Positions 1 to 8,158 of a stretch of DNA of 64,000 bases are shown here, one piece after another. Each line of letters begins with the position of its first letter. Within the stretch, counting starts at the first letter, position 1. The stretch spans positions 1,302,001 through 1,366,000 of the forward strand of contig NZ_CP110009.1 in the NCBI RefSeq assembly GCF_025947305.1. The letters are read 5' to 3'. The notes under the pieces are model-generated. The model did not search any database and had not been told where the DNA came from. It saw nothing but the letters and a program-made list of their open reading frames with translations. The position numbers and the translations under genes were made by a program. Source of the stretch: Flavobacterium sp. N3904 (GTDB lineage Bacteria; Bacteroidota; Bacteroidia; Flavobacteriales; Flavobacteriaceae).

Positions 1-98
1 TTTTTTTCATTACTTACTTTTTGATACCACAAATTTATGCTGAATATGGTATTAGTAAAAATAATTTAAATTATGTTTGTGATAAATATATTTATATC

Positions 99-995
99 AT
101 GGTCAATCTGGAATGGTATCGGACATTTAAATCTGTTTATAAAAACGGAAATTTTTCTTTGGCAGCCAAAGAATTATTTATAAGTCAACCAGCTGTAAGT
201 CAGCAAATAGTGATGTTGGAGGCACATGTTGGTTACAAGCTTTTCAATCGAAAGTCCAAGGGGGTTGAACCGACAGAATATGCTAAGTTACTCAATAATT
301 TAATCATTGATGCCTTAGATCGACTGGAAAATGTAGAAAACGGTTTTCGAGCCAAAGCTTTCAATGCCAATCGGTTATTGTCGGTCGGTATTTCCAGACA
401 TTTGATGAGCGGTATCGGGAGCACTTTGGTTGCTAAATTTGATTTTATCGATTTTACATTCCATACTAATGATGCGTTGTTTGATTTGGTGAATTCCAAA
501 AAACTTGATTTTGCTATTGTGACCAAGAAGTTCGACACTTTTGATACGATTCAGAAAAAGGTGGGCGATATCAAACAAGTCATTGTAGGTTCTACCAATA
601 TTGATCTTTCTGATTTAAAATTAAATATAAAAATTAAAGATTATGTTGCTGTTGAAAACTGGTTAAACGATCAAAAATGGTACAGTCATGATGCCGGAAT
701 TCCGCACATTAAATTATTTTGGCTGCATGTTTTTGCTAAAAAAAGACCCTCGATGGTGGCCAATTATATTATTCCTTCCGAATATGAAATGCTGGAAATC
801 CTTAGCAAAAATACTGGAGTTGCAGTTACATGGAATATCAATGCAAAAAAATTGATTCAAGAAAATAAATTGCAATTGGTATGGAACAGCAAAGAAATGC
901 CCAATACTGAAGTGTTTTTGTTGTCGGGCAAAAATGATAATTTGAGTTCCATTTTTCAGGATATTGAAACAGAAGTAAGGGCAGTTCTTGAATAA
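99..995 (+). CDS. LysR-family transcriptional regulator
   Basis: A 298-aa DNA-binding regulator. The N-terminal winged helix-turn-helix (about residues 1-65) is plain to see, with the motif FSLAAKELFISQPAVSQQI followed by LFNRKSKGVEPTE. The rest resembles a divergent periplasmic-binding-like effector domain. The reading frame stays open upstream to a TTG at 21, but ATG at 99 (MVNLEWYRTF) puts the HTH at the usual distance from the N-terminus, so I chose it. The gene runs convergently into nadD, with the two stop codons directly adjacent. The ligand and regulon cannot be told from sequence, and the divergent target gene typical of LysR regulators would lie upstream of the window. Confidence 0.88.
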   Translation: MVNLEWYRTFKSVYKNGNFSLAAKELFISQPAVSQQIVMLEAHVGYKLFNRKSKGVEPTEYAKLLNNLIIDALDRLENVENGFRAKAFNANRLLSVGISRHLMSGIGSTLVAKFDFIDFTFHTNDALFDLVNSKKLDFAIVTKKFDTFDTIQKKVGDIKQVIVGSTNIDLSDLKLNIKIKDYVAVENWLNDQKWYSHDAGIPHIKLFWLHVFAKKRPSMVANYIIPSEYEMLEILSKNTGVAVTWNINAKKLIQENKLQLVWNSKEMPNTEVFLLSGKNDNLSSIFQDIETEVRAVLE

Positions 996-1577
996 CTACT
1001 TTTTGTAAAAGTTATTATGATCAATGTATTCCCAAACTTTGTGTGGTAGTAAGGGCTTAACATTTTTTCCTTTTTTGATTGTATTTCGAATGTTGGTCGA
1101 GGATATTTCTACAACTGGAGCATCAATCAAATGGATTTTGGGATGGTTTTTTAGTTCCAAATTATCTGTCTCTAGTGAAATCCTTGGATAGACATAAATA
1201 TCATGGTGCGCCAAAATCACTTCATAGTTTTTCCATTTGTGCAATGATTTCAAATTGTCTTCTCCCATGATTAATGAAAATTCATAATCTGGATATTTTT
1301 CCTGTAAATGAACTAGCGTATTTACCGTATAATTGGGCTGCGATAATTTGAACTCAATATCCGAAGGTTTTATTTTGGGAAAATCCTCAGTGGCGAGATA
1401 AACCATTTGCAAACGATGGTAATCGTCAAGTAAAGTACTTTTCTTTTTCAATGGATTGTGTGGCGTTACGACCATCCAGACCTGATCCAAATCGGCATGT
1501 TCCGCCATGTGATTGGCAATGATAAGATGCCCAACATGAATGGGATTAAACGTTCCGAAATAAAGTCCGATTTTCAT
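996..1577 (-). CDS. nadD: nicotinate-nucleotide adenylyltransferase NadD
   Basis: A 193-aa cytosolic enzyme that transfers AMP from ATP to nicotinate mononucleotide in NAD synthesis. The nucleotidyltransferase signature is at the N-terminus (GTFNPIHVGHL, containing the HxGH-type motif). The second signature, ISSTNIR, lies near the C-terminus. Length fits the family. It is the last gene of a yicC-gmk-nadD series on the minus strand, an arrangement common in flavobacteria. A 108-bp repeat-like spacer separates it from gmk. Identification is firm. Confidence 0.95.
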   Translation of the reverse strand: MKIGLYFGTFNPIHVGHLIIANHMAEHADLDQVWMVVTPHNPLKKKSTLLDDYHRLQMVYLATEDFPKIKPSDIEFKLSQPNYTVNTLVHLQEKYPDYEFSLIMGEDNLKSLHKWKNYEVILAHHDIYVYPRISLETDNLELKNHPKIHLIDAPVVEISSTNIRNTIKKGKNVKPLLPHKVWEYIDHNNFYKK

Positions 1578-1685
1578 ATACTATTGTTTCGCGAAGGTTC
1601 ACAAAGAGTTTTGGAAGATTCACGAAGGATTTTATAAAATTTTTGTGAATCTCTTTTTTCTTTGCGAATCTTGACGTAATAATTA
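1578..1685. repeat. imperfect inverted repeat in the gmk-nadD spacer
   Basis: The spacer holds variants of one short word in both orientations: TTCGCGAAGGTTCACAAAG and GATTCACGAAGGA on the left, then TTGTGAATCTC and TTTGCGAATCTTG on the right. The halves can pair around an AT-rich centre. It looks like a decayed dispersed intergenic repeat or a processing hairpin within the mRNA. I cannot say which. Confidence 0.4.
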
Positions 1686-2258
1686 CTATTCTTTTACAAA
1701 ATCCTTTACCAATTGATAGGCTTCTTCTAGAGCTACAGGCAAATCGTAGTTTTTGATAATCACATCAAATTGAGGAGCGGTAGCGAGTTCTACAGAAGCT
1801 TTTGCGATTCGCATATTGATTTTGTCTTCGCTTTCGGTGGAGCGTTCTTTTAGTCTTCTTTTGAGTTCGTCTACGCTTGGTGGTTTTACAAAAACAGCCA
1901 AAGTTTCTTCAGGGAATTTATGTTTGATACGCAATCCGCCTGCAACGTCAATATCAAAAATGACATTTTTTCCTTTGGCCCAAATGCGTTCTACTTCACT
2001 TTTTAGAGTACCATAAAAATTATCTCTATAAACTTCTTCCCATTCTACAAAATCTTCTGCTTTGATGTGTTTTTTAAACTCTTCCAAAGACATGAAATAA
2101 TAATCTTTTCCATTTACTTCTTCGCCACGCGCTTCACGAGTAGCTACCGAGATGGAAAATTCTAAATTCAAATCTTCTTTTCCTAATAAGTGTCTAACAA
2201 TGGTAGTTTTTCCTGATCCCGATGGTGCCGAGAATACGATTAATTTTCCTTTTTTCAT
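1686..2258 (-). CDS. gmk: guanylate kinase
   Basis: A 190-aa enzyme that phosphorylates GMP (and dGMP) to GDP using ATP. The P-loop SAPSGSGKTT is at residues 9-18. It is followed by the GMP-binding segment (SVATREARGEEVNGKDYYF) and the lid region RLKERSTESEDKINMR. Length is normal. It lies downstream of the yicC gene, with a palindrome-rich 92-bp spacer, and upstream of nadD. Identification is firm. Confidence 0.96.
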   Translation of the reverse strand: MKKGKLIVFSAPSGSGKTTIVRHLLGKEDLNLEFSISVATREARGEEVNGKDYYFMSLEEFKKHIKAEDFVEWEEVYRDNFYGTLKSEVERIWAKGKNVIFDIDVAGGLRIKHKFPEETLAVFVKPPSVDELKRRLKERSTESEDKINMRIAKASVELATAPQFDVIIKNYDLPVALEEAYQLVKDFVKE

Positions 2259-2347
2259 CCCCTCCTAGCCTCCCCGAAGGGGAGGAATTTTTAAGTTAGT
2301 TTATAATTTATAGCCTCCTATTATATTCCCCCCTTCGGGGGTTAGGG
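2259..2347. repeat. paired GC-rich palindromes between yicC and gmk
   Basis: Two C/G-rich hairpins stand out in an AT-rich genome. One is CCTCCCCGAAGGGGAGG near 2270-2286. The other is CCCCCCTTCGGGGG near 2329-2342, followed by TTAGGGGGA. Both have tight GAA or TTC loops, and the arms of one can also pair with the other. This looks like a dispersed REP-like element of flavobacteria, and it may act as a transcript-processing or attenuation structure between two co-directional genes. Confidence 0.6.
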
Positions 2348-2350
2348 GGA

Positions 2351-3211
2351 TTATAAAACATTCAATACCTGTTCCTTAATTTTTTCCAATTCGTCTTTCA
2401 TCTGAACCACTAATTTTTGCATTTGTGCATGATTCGATTTCGATCCCATAGTATTGATTTCACGACCCATTTCTTGGGTGATGAAACCTAATTTTCTACC
2501 GTTGGCTTCCGTTCCATTGATGGTTTCCAGGAAATAATCCAAATGGTTGGTCAAACGCACTTTTTCTTCGGTAATATCCAATTTCTCTAGGTAATAAATC
2601 AATTCCTGCTCAAAACGATTTTCGTCCACATTGACTTTCAATTCAGCAATGGCAGTTTGCAAACGGTCTTTTATGGCTTGAACACGCTCTGGATCTAGAG
2701 CCAAAGCTTCATTCATATATTGACGAATATTTCCGATACGCAATTGAAATTCATTTTCCAACGATTGCCCTTCGTCTTTTCTGAAAGTCAGTATGTTTTG
2801 CAACGCTTCTTCGATTACGGTTTGGATTTGAATCCAGTCATTTTCGTCGATTTCATCGCGTTCTATTTTCATGGTGTCGGGCATACGCACGGCCATTTTC
2901 ATCAATTCGGTTTCATCTGCATCTGCATATACTTCCCTCAATTGATTAATGTACGCTTTTACGATAGGCACATTAACCTTGGTTGAAGTTTGTTCTGCGG
3001 TACTTTCGATAAAAATAGAAAAATCTACTTTACCTCTTTCTAGTTTCAGGGCTATTTGGTTGCGTAAACCCAGTTCCATTTCACGATATACAGAAGGCAT
3101 TCGTACATTTAAATCTAAACCTTTACTGTTTAAAGATTTTACTTCTACTGTAATTTTTTTGGATGGTAATTGCAAAGTGGCTTTACCAAAGCCTGTCATC
3201 GATTGTATCAT
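2351..3211 (-). CDS. YicC/YloC-family endoribonuclease
   Basis: A 286-aa protein of the YicC family, reported as endoribonucleases acting on RNA in the cytoplasm. The N-terminus MIQSMTGFGKA and the following VEVKSLNSKGLDLNVRMP are family hallmarks. The C-terminal DUF1732-like part contains LGFITQEMGREINTMGSKS. An upstream ATG at 3232 would add seven residues, but family members begin at MIQSMTGFG, so I chose 3211. It is the first gene of the yicC-gmk-nadD series. Confidence 0.9.
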   Translation of the reverse strand: MIQSMTGFGKATLQLPSKKITVEVKSLNSKGLDLNVRMPSVYREMELGLRNQIALKLERGKVDFSIFIESTAEQTSTKVNVPIVKAYINQLREVYADADETELMKMAVRMPDTMKIERDEIDENDWIQIQTVIEEALQNILTFRKDEGQSLENEFQLRIGNIRQYMNEALALDPERVQAIKDRLQTAIAELKVNVDENRFEQELIYYLEKLDITEEKVRLTNHLDYFLETINGTEANGRKLGFITQEMGREINTMGSKSNHAQMQKLVVQMKDELEKIKEQVLNVL

Positions 3212-3309
3212 ATTTTTTATAAAAGTGTTCAAAGATAAGGAAAAAGTTTCAGAGGCCTTTATTCTATAAGGAGTAACGGTATTGTTCTATTTTATTGAAA
3301 AAGTAAAAA

Positions 3310-3981
3310 TTATTTTTTTTCATGAGAAGAGAATTTACTAATCAAAATTCCAACGAGGACTACAGAATAAAATTGCCCTATTATCCCCAATAGCGAAGTG
3401 AACAGTTTGGTTTGTTGACTATTAGGGATAATGTCTCCAAAGCCAATACTCGAAATAGTAATACAACAAAAATAAACCAAATCTATGAAAGAACTATATG
3501 GCGTCGAAGTATCAATTCCCTTAAAAGAATCGGGATTTTGATAAAAATGGGTTTGCATGATAAAAACGCTAATTTCAATCAGTAAAAAATATCCGCAGGC
3601 AGCAGCAGAAATGACATCTTTGTTAATATAGCTTGGTCTTATTAAAAACTTAAGAACCTCCCAAAAGATGAAAATAAAAAACAGTATATAGATCACATTT
3701 ACAACAATCAAAAAAAATAAATTTTCATTATTGAAAGGGATTCCCAATGTAATAAATACAACCAAAAACAAGAGTACATTTCGGATTCGGTTTTTTCTTT
3801 TTCCTTTTTGTATAAAAATTCCAATTGTGGCAAAACCAAGTACAATGATATTCAATACCCAAACGAATTTGAGTGCTCCTGATAAGTCGGAAAATAAAAT
3901 ACCAATAAATAGGTGTTGAATTAATCCGAATAGTAAAATCTCATATTTATTTTGATAGAGAAAATCCTTGAGTTTGTCCAT
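3310..3981 (-). CDS. potassium channel-like membrane protein
   Basis: A 223-aa inner-membrane protein with several hydrophobic helices in the first 130 residues. A pore loop near the C-terminus reads TISSIGFGDIIP, a GFG variant of the TVGYGD selectivity filter, and is followed by a final helix (LLGIIGQFYSVVLVGILI). The filter suggests an ion channel of the two-helix-pore type with extra N-terminal helices. No cytoplasmic regulatory (RCK) domain is present. Ion selectivity is inferred from the filter only. The gene stands alone between yicC and the EamA transporter. Confidence 0.75.
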   Translation of the reverse strand: MDKLKDFLYQNKYEILLFGLIQHLFIGILFSDLSGALKFVWVLNIIVLGFATIGIFIQKGKRKNRIRNVLLFLVVFITLGIPFNNENLFFLIVVNVIYILFFIFIFWEVLKFLIRPSYINKDVISAAACGYFLLIEISVFIMQTHFYQNPDSFKGIDTSTPYSSFIDLVYFCCITISSIGFGDIIPNSQQTKLFTSLLGIIGQFYSVVLVGILISKFSSHEKK

Positions 3982-4055
3982 TTATTTTGTTTTATGTAAA
4001 TATAATAAAAATATAGGGCAGTTTTAAAGGCTCGAATGATGTTGAAAATTTGAAG

Positions 4056-4937
4056 TTAATGTGCTTTTTTTGTTACCAAATAAACTCCAGAAAATATAAG
4101 CAAAGCTGAAATTATTTTGACCAAATTCAGTTCATCTTTACCTAAACCTATTGCAAAAATGGATGCAAATAAAGGTTGTAAATAAATGAAAACGGCTACC
4201 GTAGTTGGTTTTAATTCTTTCATCGAAAGCAAATTTAATAAATAAGTCAAAAAGGTCGAAATTACCACCACAAAACCTATTTTCCAGTAAATATCCGTTG
4301 GAACAATTGTCCAATCAACCGCAGTAAATTCGCTCCAACCAAAAGGCAAAACCATTATAAAACCAAACAAATAAATCCATTTTACAAATGTAAAAGCACT
4401 GTATTTATTCATTAGTTTTTTGACAATAATCAGATAAAATCCATACGAAATGGCGTTGACCAAAACCAAAAAATTTCCTAGTCCTGATTGTGAAGTGTCG
4501 CCTATCGATTTCCCATAAAGGATGAGCGAAGCTGTTCCGATGAGACCAAGACCGATTCCTAATACCATTCTTTTTTTCATGCGTTCTTTCATAATAATGG
4601 CCGAAAGCACTAATACAATCATAGGTGTCGAAACCATTATAACCGCCGCCGAAATAGGAGAGGTCAGGCTCAAACCTTTGAAAAAAGTCAGCATATTAAA
4701 AGCTACTCCAAAAAAAGCGGCAGCTATTATTCGAGGAAAATCATTGAGTGCAATTTTTTCTTTGGGCATAAAAAACCAAACCAGCCAAAACAAAAGCATA
4801 GAACCGCCAGCGCGCAACAGAATAAATCCATAGGCATCAATGTATTTTGGCATTACATCTTTGGCTATGGTAAAAGTAACGCCGTAAATTATGGAAACTA
4901 TCGTGGCACCAATTAAGGCAAGATTTCTTTTTGACAT
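4056..4937 (-). CDS. EamA/DMT-family transporter
   Basis: A 293-aa polytopic inner-membrane protein with about ten hydrophobic helices in two EamA-like halves. The first half contains SPISAAVIMVSTPMIVLVLSA and the second ends TVAVFIYLQPLFASIFAIGLG, both typical of drug/metabolite exporters. The substrate is not predictable. Its start codon overlaps the stop of the upstream ArsC-like gene by one base (TAATG), so the two are probably translationally coupled. Confidence 0.88.
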   Translation of the reverse strand: MSKRNLALIGATIVSIIYGVTFTIAKDVMPKYIDAYGFILLRAGGSMLLFWLVWFFMPKEKIALNDFPRIIAAAFFGVAFNMLTFFKGLSLTSPISAAVIMVSTPMIVLVLSAIIMKERMKKRMVLGIGLGLIGTASLILYGKSIGDTSQSGLGNFLVLVNAISYGFYLIIVKKLMNKYSAFTFVKWIYLFGFIMVLPFGWSEFTAVDWTIVPTDIYWKIGFVVVISTFLTYLLNLLSMKELKPTTVAVFIYLQPLFASIFAIGLGKDELNLVKIISALLIFSGVYLVTKKAH

Positions 4938-5287
4938 TAACTCAAGGCTTTCATTACTTGAATTATATTTTGCTGTGTATTGCCAATGTATATTTTGTCA
5001 TTGATGATAAAAACGGGACGGCTTAGGAACGTATAATGTTCTAATATGTATTTTTTAAAATCATCTTCGGTAAGGGATTTGTTTTTTAAATCCATCGATT
5101 TATACAATTGCGCTTTTTTGCTGAACAATGCTTCATAACTTCCCGAAAGGCGGTACATTTCTTCTAATTCTTCAACAGTAATAGGATTTTGTTTGATGTC
5201 ATGAAAAACCAAATCATGGTCTTTTGGAAGTGATTTAATGATTTTTCGACAAGTGTCACAAGATGCGAGATAGTATATTTTGTTCAT
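4937..5287 (-). CDS. ArsC/Spx-like thioredoxin-fold protein
   Basis: A 116-aa protein of the ArsC/Spx/YffB superfamily. A CxxC pair (SCDTCRK) sits at residues 9-15 after the first strand. A cis-proline region (LSRPVFIINDKIYIG) is near the C-terminus. Members include arsenate reductases and Spx regulators. No arsenic-resistance genes are nearby, so arsenate reduction should not be assumed. Coupled to the downstream EamA transporter by a one-base overlap. Confidence 0.82.
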   Translation of the reverse strand: MNKIYYLASCDTCRKIIKSLPKDHDLVFHDIKQNPITVEELEEMYRLSGSYEALFSKKAQLYKSMDLKNKSLTEDDFKKYILEHYTFLSRPVFIINDKIYIGNTQQNIIQVMKALS

Positions 5288-5361
5288 TTTTTTCTATTTT
5301 CTGAATGCAAAGGAAATCATTTGATGTTTAAAATGTTTAATTTTATCCAAAAAATACAATC

Positions 5362-5817
5362 ATGCAAGATACATTTGAAGTAAACAGAACTGGCAGAAAA
5401 ATGTTGAGTTCTTATTTTGAAAATTACACATTAGAACAACTGAATAAAATTCCAGAGGGATTCAGTAATAATTTAATATGGAATATTGGTCATATCGTCG
5501 TGACCCAGCAATTATTGGTTTATAAATTATCAGGATTGCCTATGGTGGTGACTGATGAAATGGTCGAAAAATATCGCAAAGGAACCAAACCGGAGCACGA
5601 TGTGACGCAAAAAGAAGTCGATGAAATCAAAGTATTGTTGTTAAAATCTGTAGATCAGTTAGAAACAGATTATAACAATGGAGTTTTTGTAAACTATCAA
5701 GAATATCCAACTTCTACTGGATATATTTTGAAAAGCACAAAAGGAGCAATTGAATTTAATAACTTCCACGAAGGCTTACATATAGGGATTATGATGAGCA
5801 TCAGAAAGTTTATATAA
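5362..5817 (+). CDS. DinB-like superfamily protein
   Basis: A 151-aa small helical-bundle protein of the DinB/YfiT superfamily. These are putative metal-dependent enzymes, unrelated to DNA polymerase IV. Conserved positions visible include NLIWNIGHIVVTQQ (first metal-binding His) and NNFHEGLHIGIMMSIRK (C-terminal HxxxH-type pair). Family members include thiol transferases that use bacillithiol or mycothiol, but function here is unknown. It lies 55 bp upstream of the trans-sulfuration enzyme and may be cotranscribed with it. Confidence 0.8.
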   Translation: MQDTFEVNRTGRKMLSSYFENYTLEQLNKIPEGFSNNLIWNIGHIVVTQQLLVYKLSGLPMVVTDEMVEKYRKGTKPEHDVTQKEVDEIKVLLLKSVDQLETDYNNGVFVNYQEYPTSTGYILKSTKGAIEFNNFHEGLHIGIMMSIRKFI

Positions 5818-5872
5818 ATTTTTCGAAAAAAAGTCAGACAATTAGTGACAGAAAAAATAAAAAAATCAAACA

Positions 5873-7018
5873 ATGAAATTCAATACCAAAGTCATCCATG
5901 GTGGACAGCATCATGACCCAAGCACAGGAGCGGTAATGCCTCCAGTATACCAAACTTCCACATTTGTACAAACTAGTCCAGGAAAACCTTTGAATCCAGA
6001 TTACGAATACAGCAGAGCCGCAAATCCAACACGAACTGCTTTGGAAAATGCTTTGGCCAGTATTGAAAACGGAACTCGTGGATTGGCTTTTTCATCGGGA
6101 CTGGCTGCTACAGATTGTATTTTAAGATCGTTTAAAGCGGGTGATGAGATCATTGCTATGGACGATTTATACGGTGGAACCTACAGAATGTTTACCCGTA
6201 TTTATAAAGATAGCGGAATTGTGTTTCATTTTGTAGACATGAATAATATCGAAAAATTCAAGTCGTTGATTAACAAAAACACCAAATTGGTTTGGGTAGA
6301 AACCCCGACAAATCCTTTAATGAAATTGGCCGACATTCAGGAAATAGCCAAAATCACCAAAGCGCATAATATCCTTTTTGCTGTTGATAATACGTTTGCA
6401 ACACCTTATCTGCAAAAGCCTTTGGATTTAGGAGCTGATATTGTAATGCATTCTGCAACCAAATATCTGGGAGGACATTCGGATGTAATTGCTGGCGCTT
6501 TAATTGTAAAAGATGAAGCTTTGGGAGATCAATTGCATTTTCAACAATTTGCCACAGGGGCTACCTTGGGACCAATGGATAGTTTTTTGGTTCTTAGAGG
6601 TATAAAAACATTGCATTTACGTGTGCAAAGACATTGTGAAAACGGAAGTAAAGTAGTCGAATTCTTGAGTAATCACGCAAAAATCAATAGGGTTTATTAT
6701 CCGGGATTGCCGAGTCATCCGTATCACGAAATTGCCAAAAAGCAAATGAGTGGTTTTGGAGGAATGGTCTCTTTTACGTTTGTATCTGGTAAAAAAGAAG
6801 AAGCAGTAAATTTTCTGGAAAGACTAAAAGTATTCACATTGGCAGAATCTTTGGGAGGTGTAGAATCACTAGCCAATCATCCCGCTTTAATGACACATGC
6901 ATCGATTCCGGAAGACAAAAGAAAGGAAATCGGAATCACTGATGATCTAGTTCGATTGAGTGTAGGTATAGAAGATGCTGAAGACTTGATTGCCGATTTG
7001 GAACAGGCACTAGCATAA
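5873..7018 (+). CDS. PLP-dependent trans-sulfuration enzyme (cystathionine gamma-synthase/lyase type)
   Basis: A 381-aa fold-type I PLP enzyme of the Cys/Met metabolism family. Visible are the substrate/PLP segment YEYSRAANPTRTALE, SSGLAATDCILR, and the PLP lysine in MHSATKYLGGHSD (about residue 198). Toward the C-terminus, TLAESLGGVESLANHPALMTH is typical of cystathionine gamma-synthases and gamma-lyases. Sequence alone does not separate MetB-like synthase from lyase activity. A strong hairpin terminator follows the stop codon. Confidence 0.9.
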   Translation: MKFNTKVIHGGQHHDPSTGAVMPPVYQTSTFVQTSPGKPLNPDYEYSRAANPTRTALENALASIENGTRGLAFSSGLAATDCILRSFKAGDEIIAMDDLYGGTYRMFTRIYKDSGIVFHFVDMNNIEKFKSLINKNTKLVWVETPTNPLMKLADIQEIAKITKAHNILFAVDNTFATPYLQKPLDLGADIVMHSATKYLGGHSDVIAGALIVKDEALGDQLHFQQFATGATLGPMDSFLVLRGIKTLHLRVQRHCENGSKVVEFLSNHAKINRVYYPGLPSHPYHEIAKKQMSGFGGMVSFTFVSGKKEEAVNFLERLKVFTLAESLGGVESLANHPALMTHASIPEDKRKEIGITDDLVRLSVGIEDAEDLIADLEQALA

Positions 7019-7033
7019 AAATAGAAATTTATA

Positions 7034-7070
7034 AAAAATGCCAATTCTAAAATTTAGAATTGGCATTTTT
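7034..7070. terminator. bidirectional hairpin terminator
   Basis: A perfect palindrome, AAAAATGCCAATTCTAAA followed by its complement, with A-tract and T-tract flanks. It lies between two convergent genes (the trans-sulfuration enzyme and the envelope protein) and can stop transcription from both sides. Confidence 0.93.
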
Positions 7071-7093
7071 ATTTTTTTGAATCGGTTTATAGT

Positions 7094-7879
7094 TTAATTC
7101 TCTAGGTAAAATATGTAACCAACAGTAAGCCATAGCAACGAATCATTACTTTTGTTTTCAGTATAAATATCTTTATTTGGATTTAAACCATCAACCCAGT
7201 CGGACTCAAAATGTTGATAACGTAAATCAATGATTAAATCAGACATTCGATTTAATTTGTATCGTGTTCCAATATCAAAAACTTCAGATATAACCGCCTT
7301 ACTTTCAGTAGCATATCCATGAGGATGACCGTCTGAAGGGACTAAATATTTTGGATGGGTGGTTGCTGTATTGCCAAGCTCACCCATTGTAGAAGTGGCT
7401 GTGGCACTATAATAACTAATTTGAATACCTAAACTCGCATAAGGAGCAAAACTCCCCATTGTATTTTCAAAATCATGAATATGTAAAGGATAAAATTCAA
7501 GTTGAGTACCCAGATTGATTAATTGAGTCGAACCTCTCATGGCAGCGAGTTGTTGAGAAGGCAAAGTGTTTTTTTCTACCCATTGCCCATAATTCTGCAA
7601 ATCAGTTTTACTGTAGGAAAGTTCGTTTCGTATTTTAAAATGCTCTTTAAAATAAATATTCTGATTGTCATTATAAGAGAAATTCAGGTAGTCAATAATT
7701 CCAAGTCCAAAACCTGTATTGTTCATATTGGTTTGTACATTATCTCGTTGTCCATAATCTGACCTAAACTGAACAGGTCCAGCAATAACGCCAATTTCAT
7801 GAACGATTCCAGATTGTGAGAGAGTCCTATTTGACCAACACATCAGAATCAATAATATAAAAATTTTAAGTTTGATCAT
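7094..7879 (-). CDS. exported beta-rich envelope protein, THC0290_0291-like
   Basis: A 261-aa protein with a signal peptide (MIKLKIFILLILMCWSNRTLSQ). The mature part is rich in alternating aromatic/polar strands (HEIGVIAGPVQFRSDYGQR; LIDLRYQHFESDWVDG; LLWLTVGYIFYLEN) and ends in an aromatic strand, as outer-membrane barrels do. It resembles a family seen in flavobacteria under the name THC0290_0291, whose function is unknown; that link is from memory and moderate. The frame is open to 7966, but ATG at 7879 begins a clean signal peptide, so I chose it. Confidence 0.72.
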   Translation of the reverse strand: MIKLKIFILLILMCWSNRTLSQSGIVHEIGVIAGPVQFRSDYGQRDNVQTNMNNTGFGLGIIDYLNFSYNDNQNIYFKEHFKIRNELSYSKTDLQNYGQWVEKNTLPSQQLAAMRGSTQLINLGTQLEFYPLHIHDFENTMGSFAPYASLGIQISYYSATATSTMGELGNTATTHPKYLVPSDGHPHGYATESKAVISEVFDIGTRYKLNRMSDLIIDLRYQHFESDWVDGLNPNKDIYTENKSNDSLLWLTVGYIFYLEN

Positions 7880-8104
7880 AGTAGGTTGTATTTTCAAAAC
7901 AGGGCAAAGATATAAAAACAAGTATAATAGAATTATAATTTGTCTTAAATTTAAAAAAGAAGGCATATTATTCTATTCCTTACGAAAACTACATCGATTT
8001 CGTAAAAACACTATTCCTTGTGTTGTATTTTTTATAAATGATTAATAAAAAGATAATTTTATCATAATCAATTAGAAAAAAAGTTAAAATATTTGAATAA
8101 GATG

Positions 8105-8112
8105 TATCTTTG
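8105..8112 (+). promoter_or_regulatory. Bacteroidota -7 element for gdhA
   Basis: TATCTTTG matches the Bacteroidota -7 consensus TAnnTTTG, 54 bp before the gdhA ATG at 8159. It lies inside the longest open frame that begins at 8093, which argues that the longer start is not used. The -33 element is weak. Confidence 0.6.
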
Positions 8113-8158
8113 CCCCACTAACGAAAATGTTTTCTTAAACGTTTATAATTTAATGATC

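Noticed and set aside
8093..8158. Longer N-terminus for glutamate dehydrogenase
   Set aside because: It begins with TTG and contains the TATCTTTG promoter element; family members start at MSQSI-like residues.
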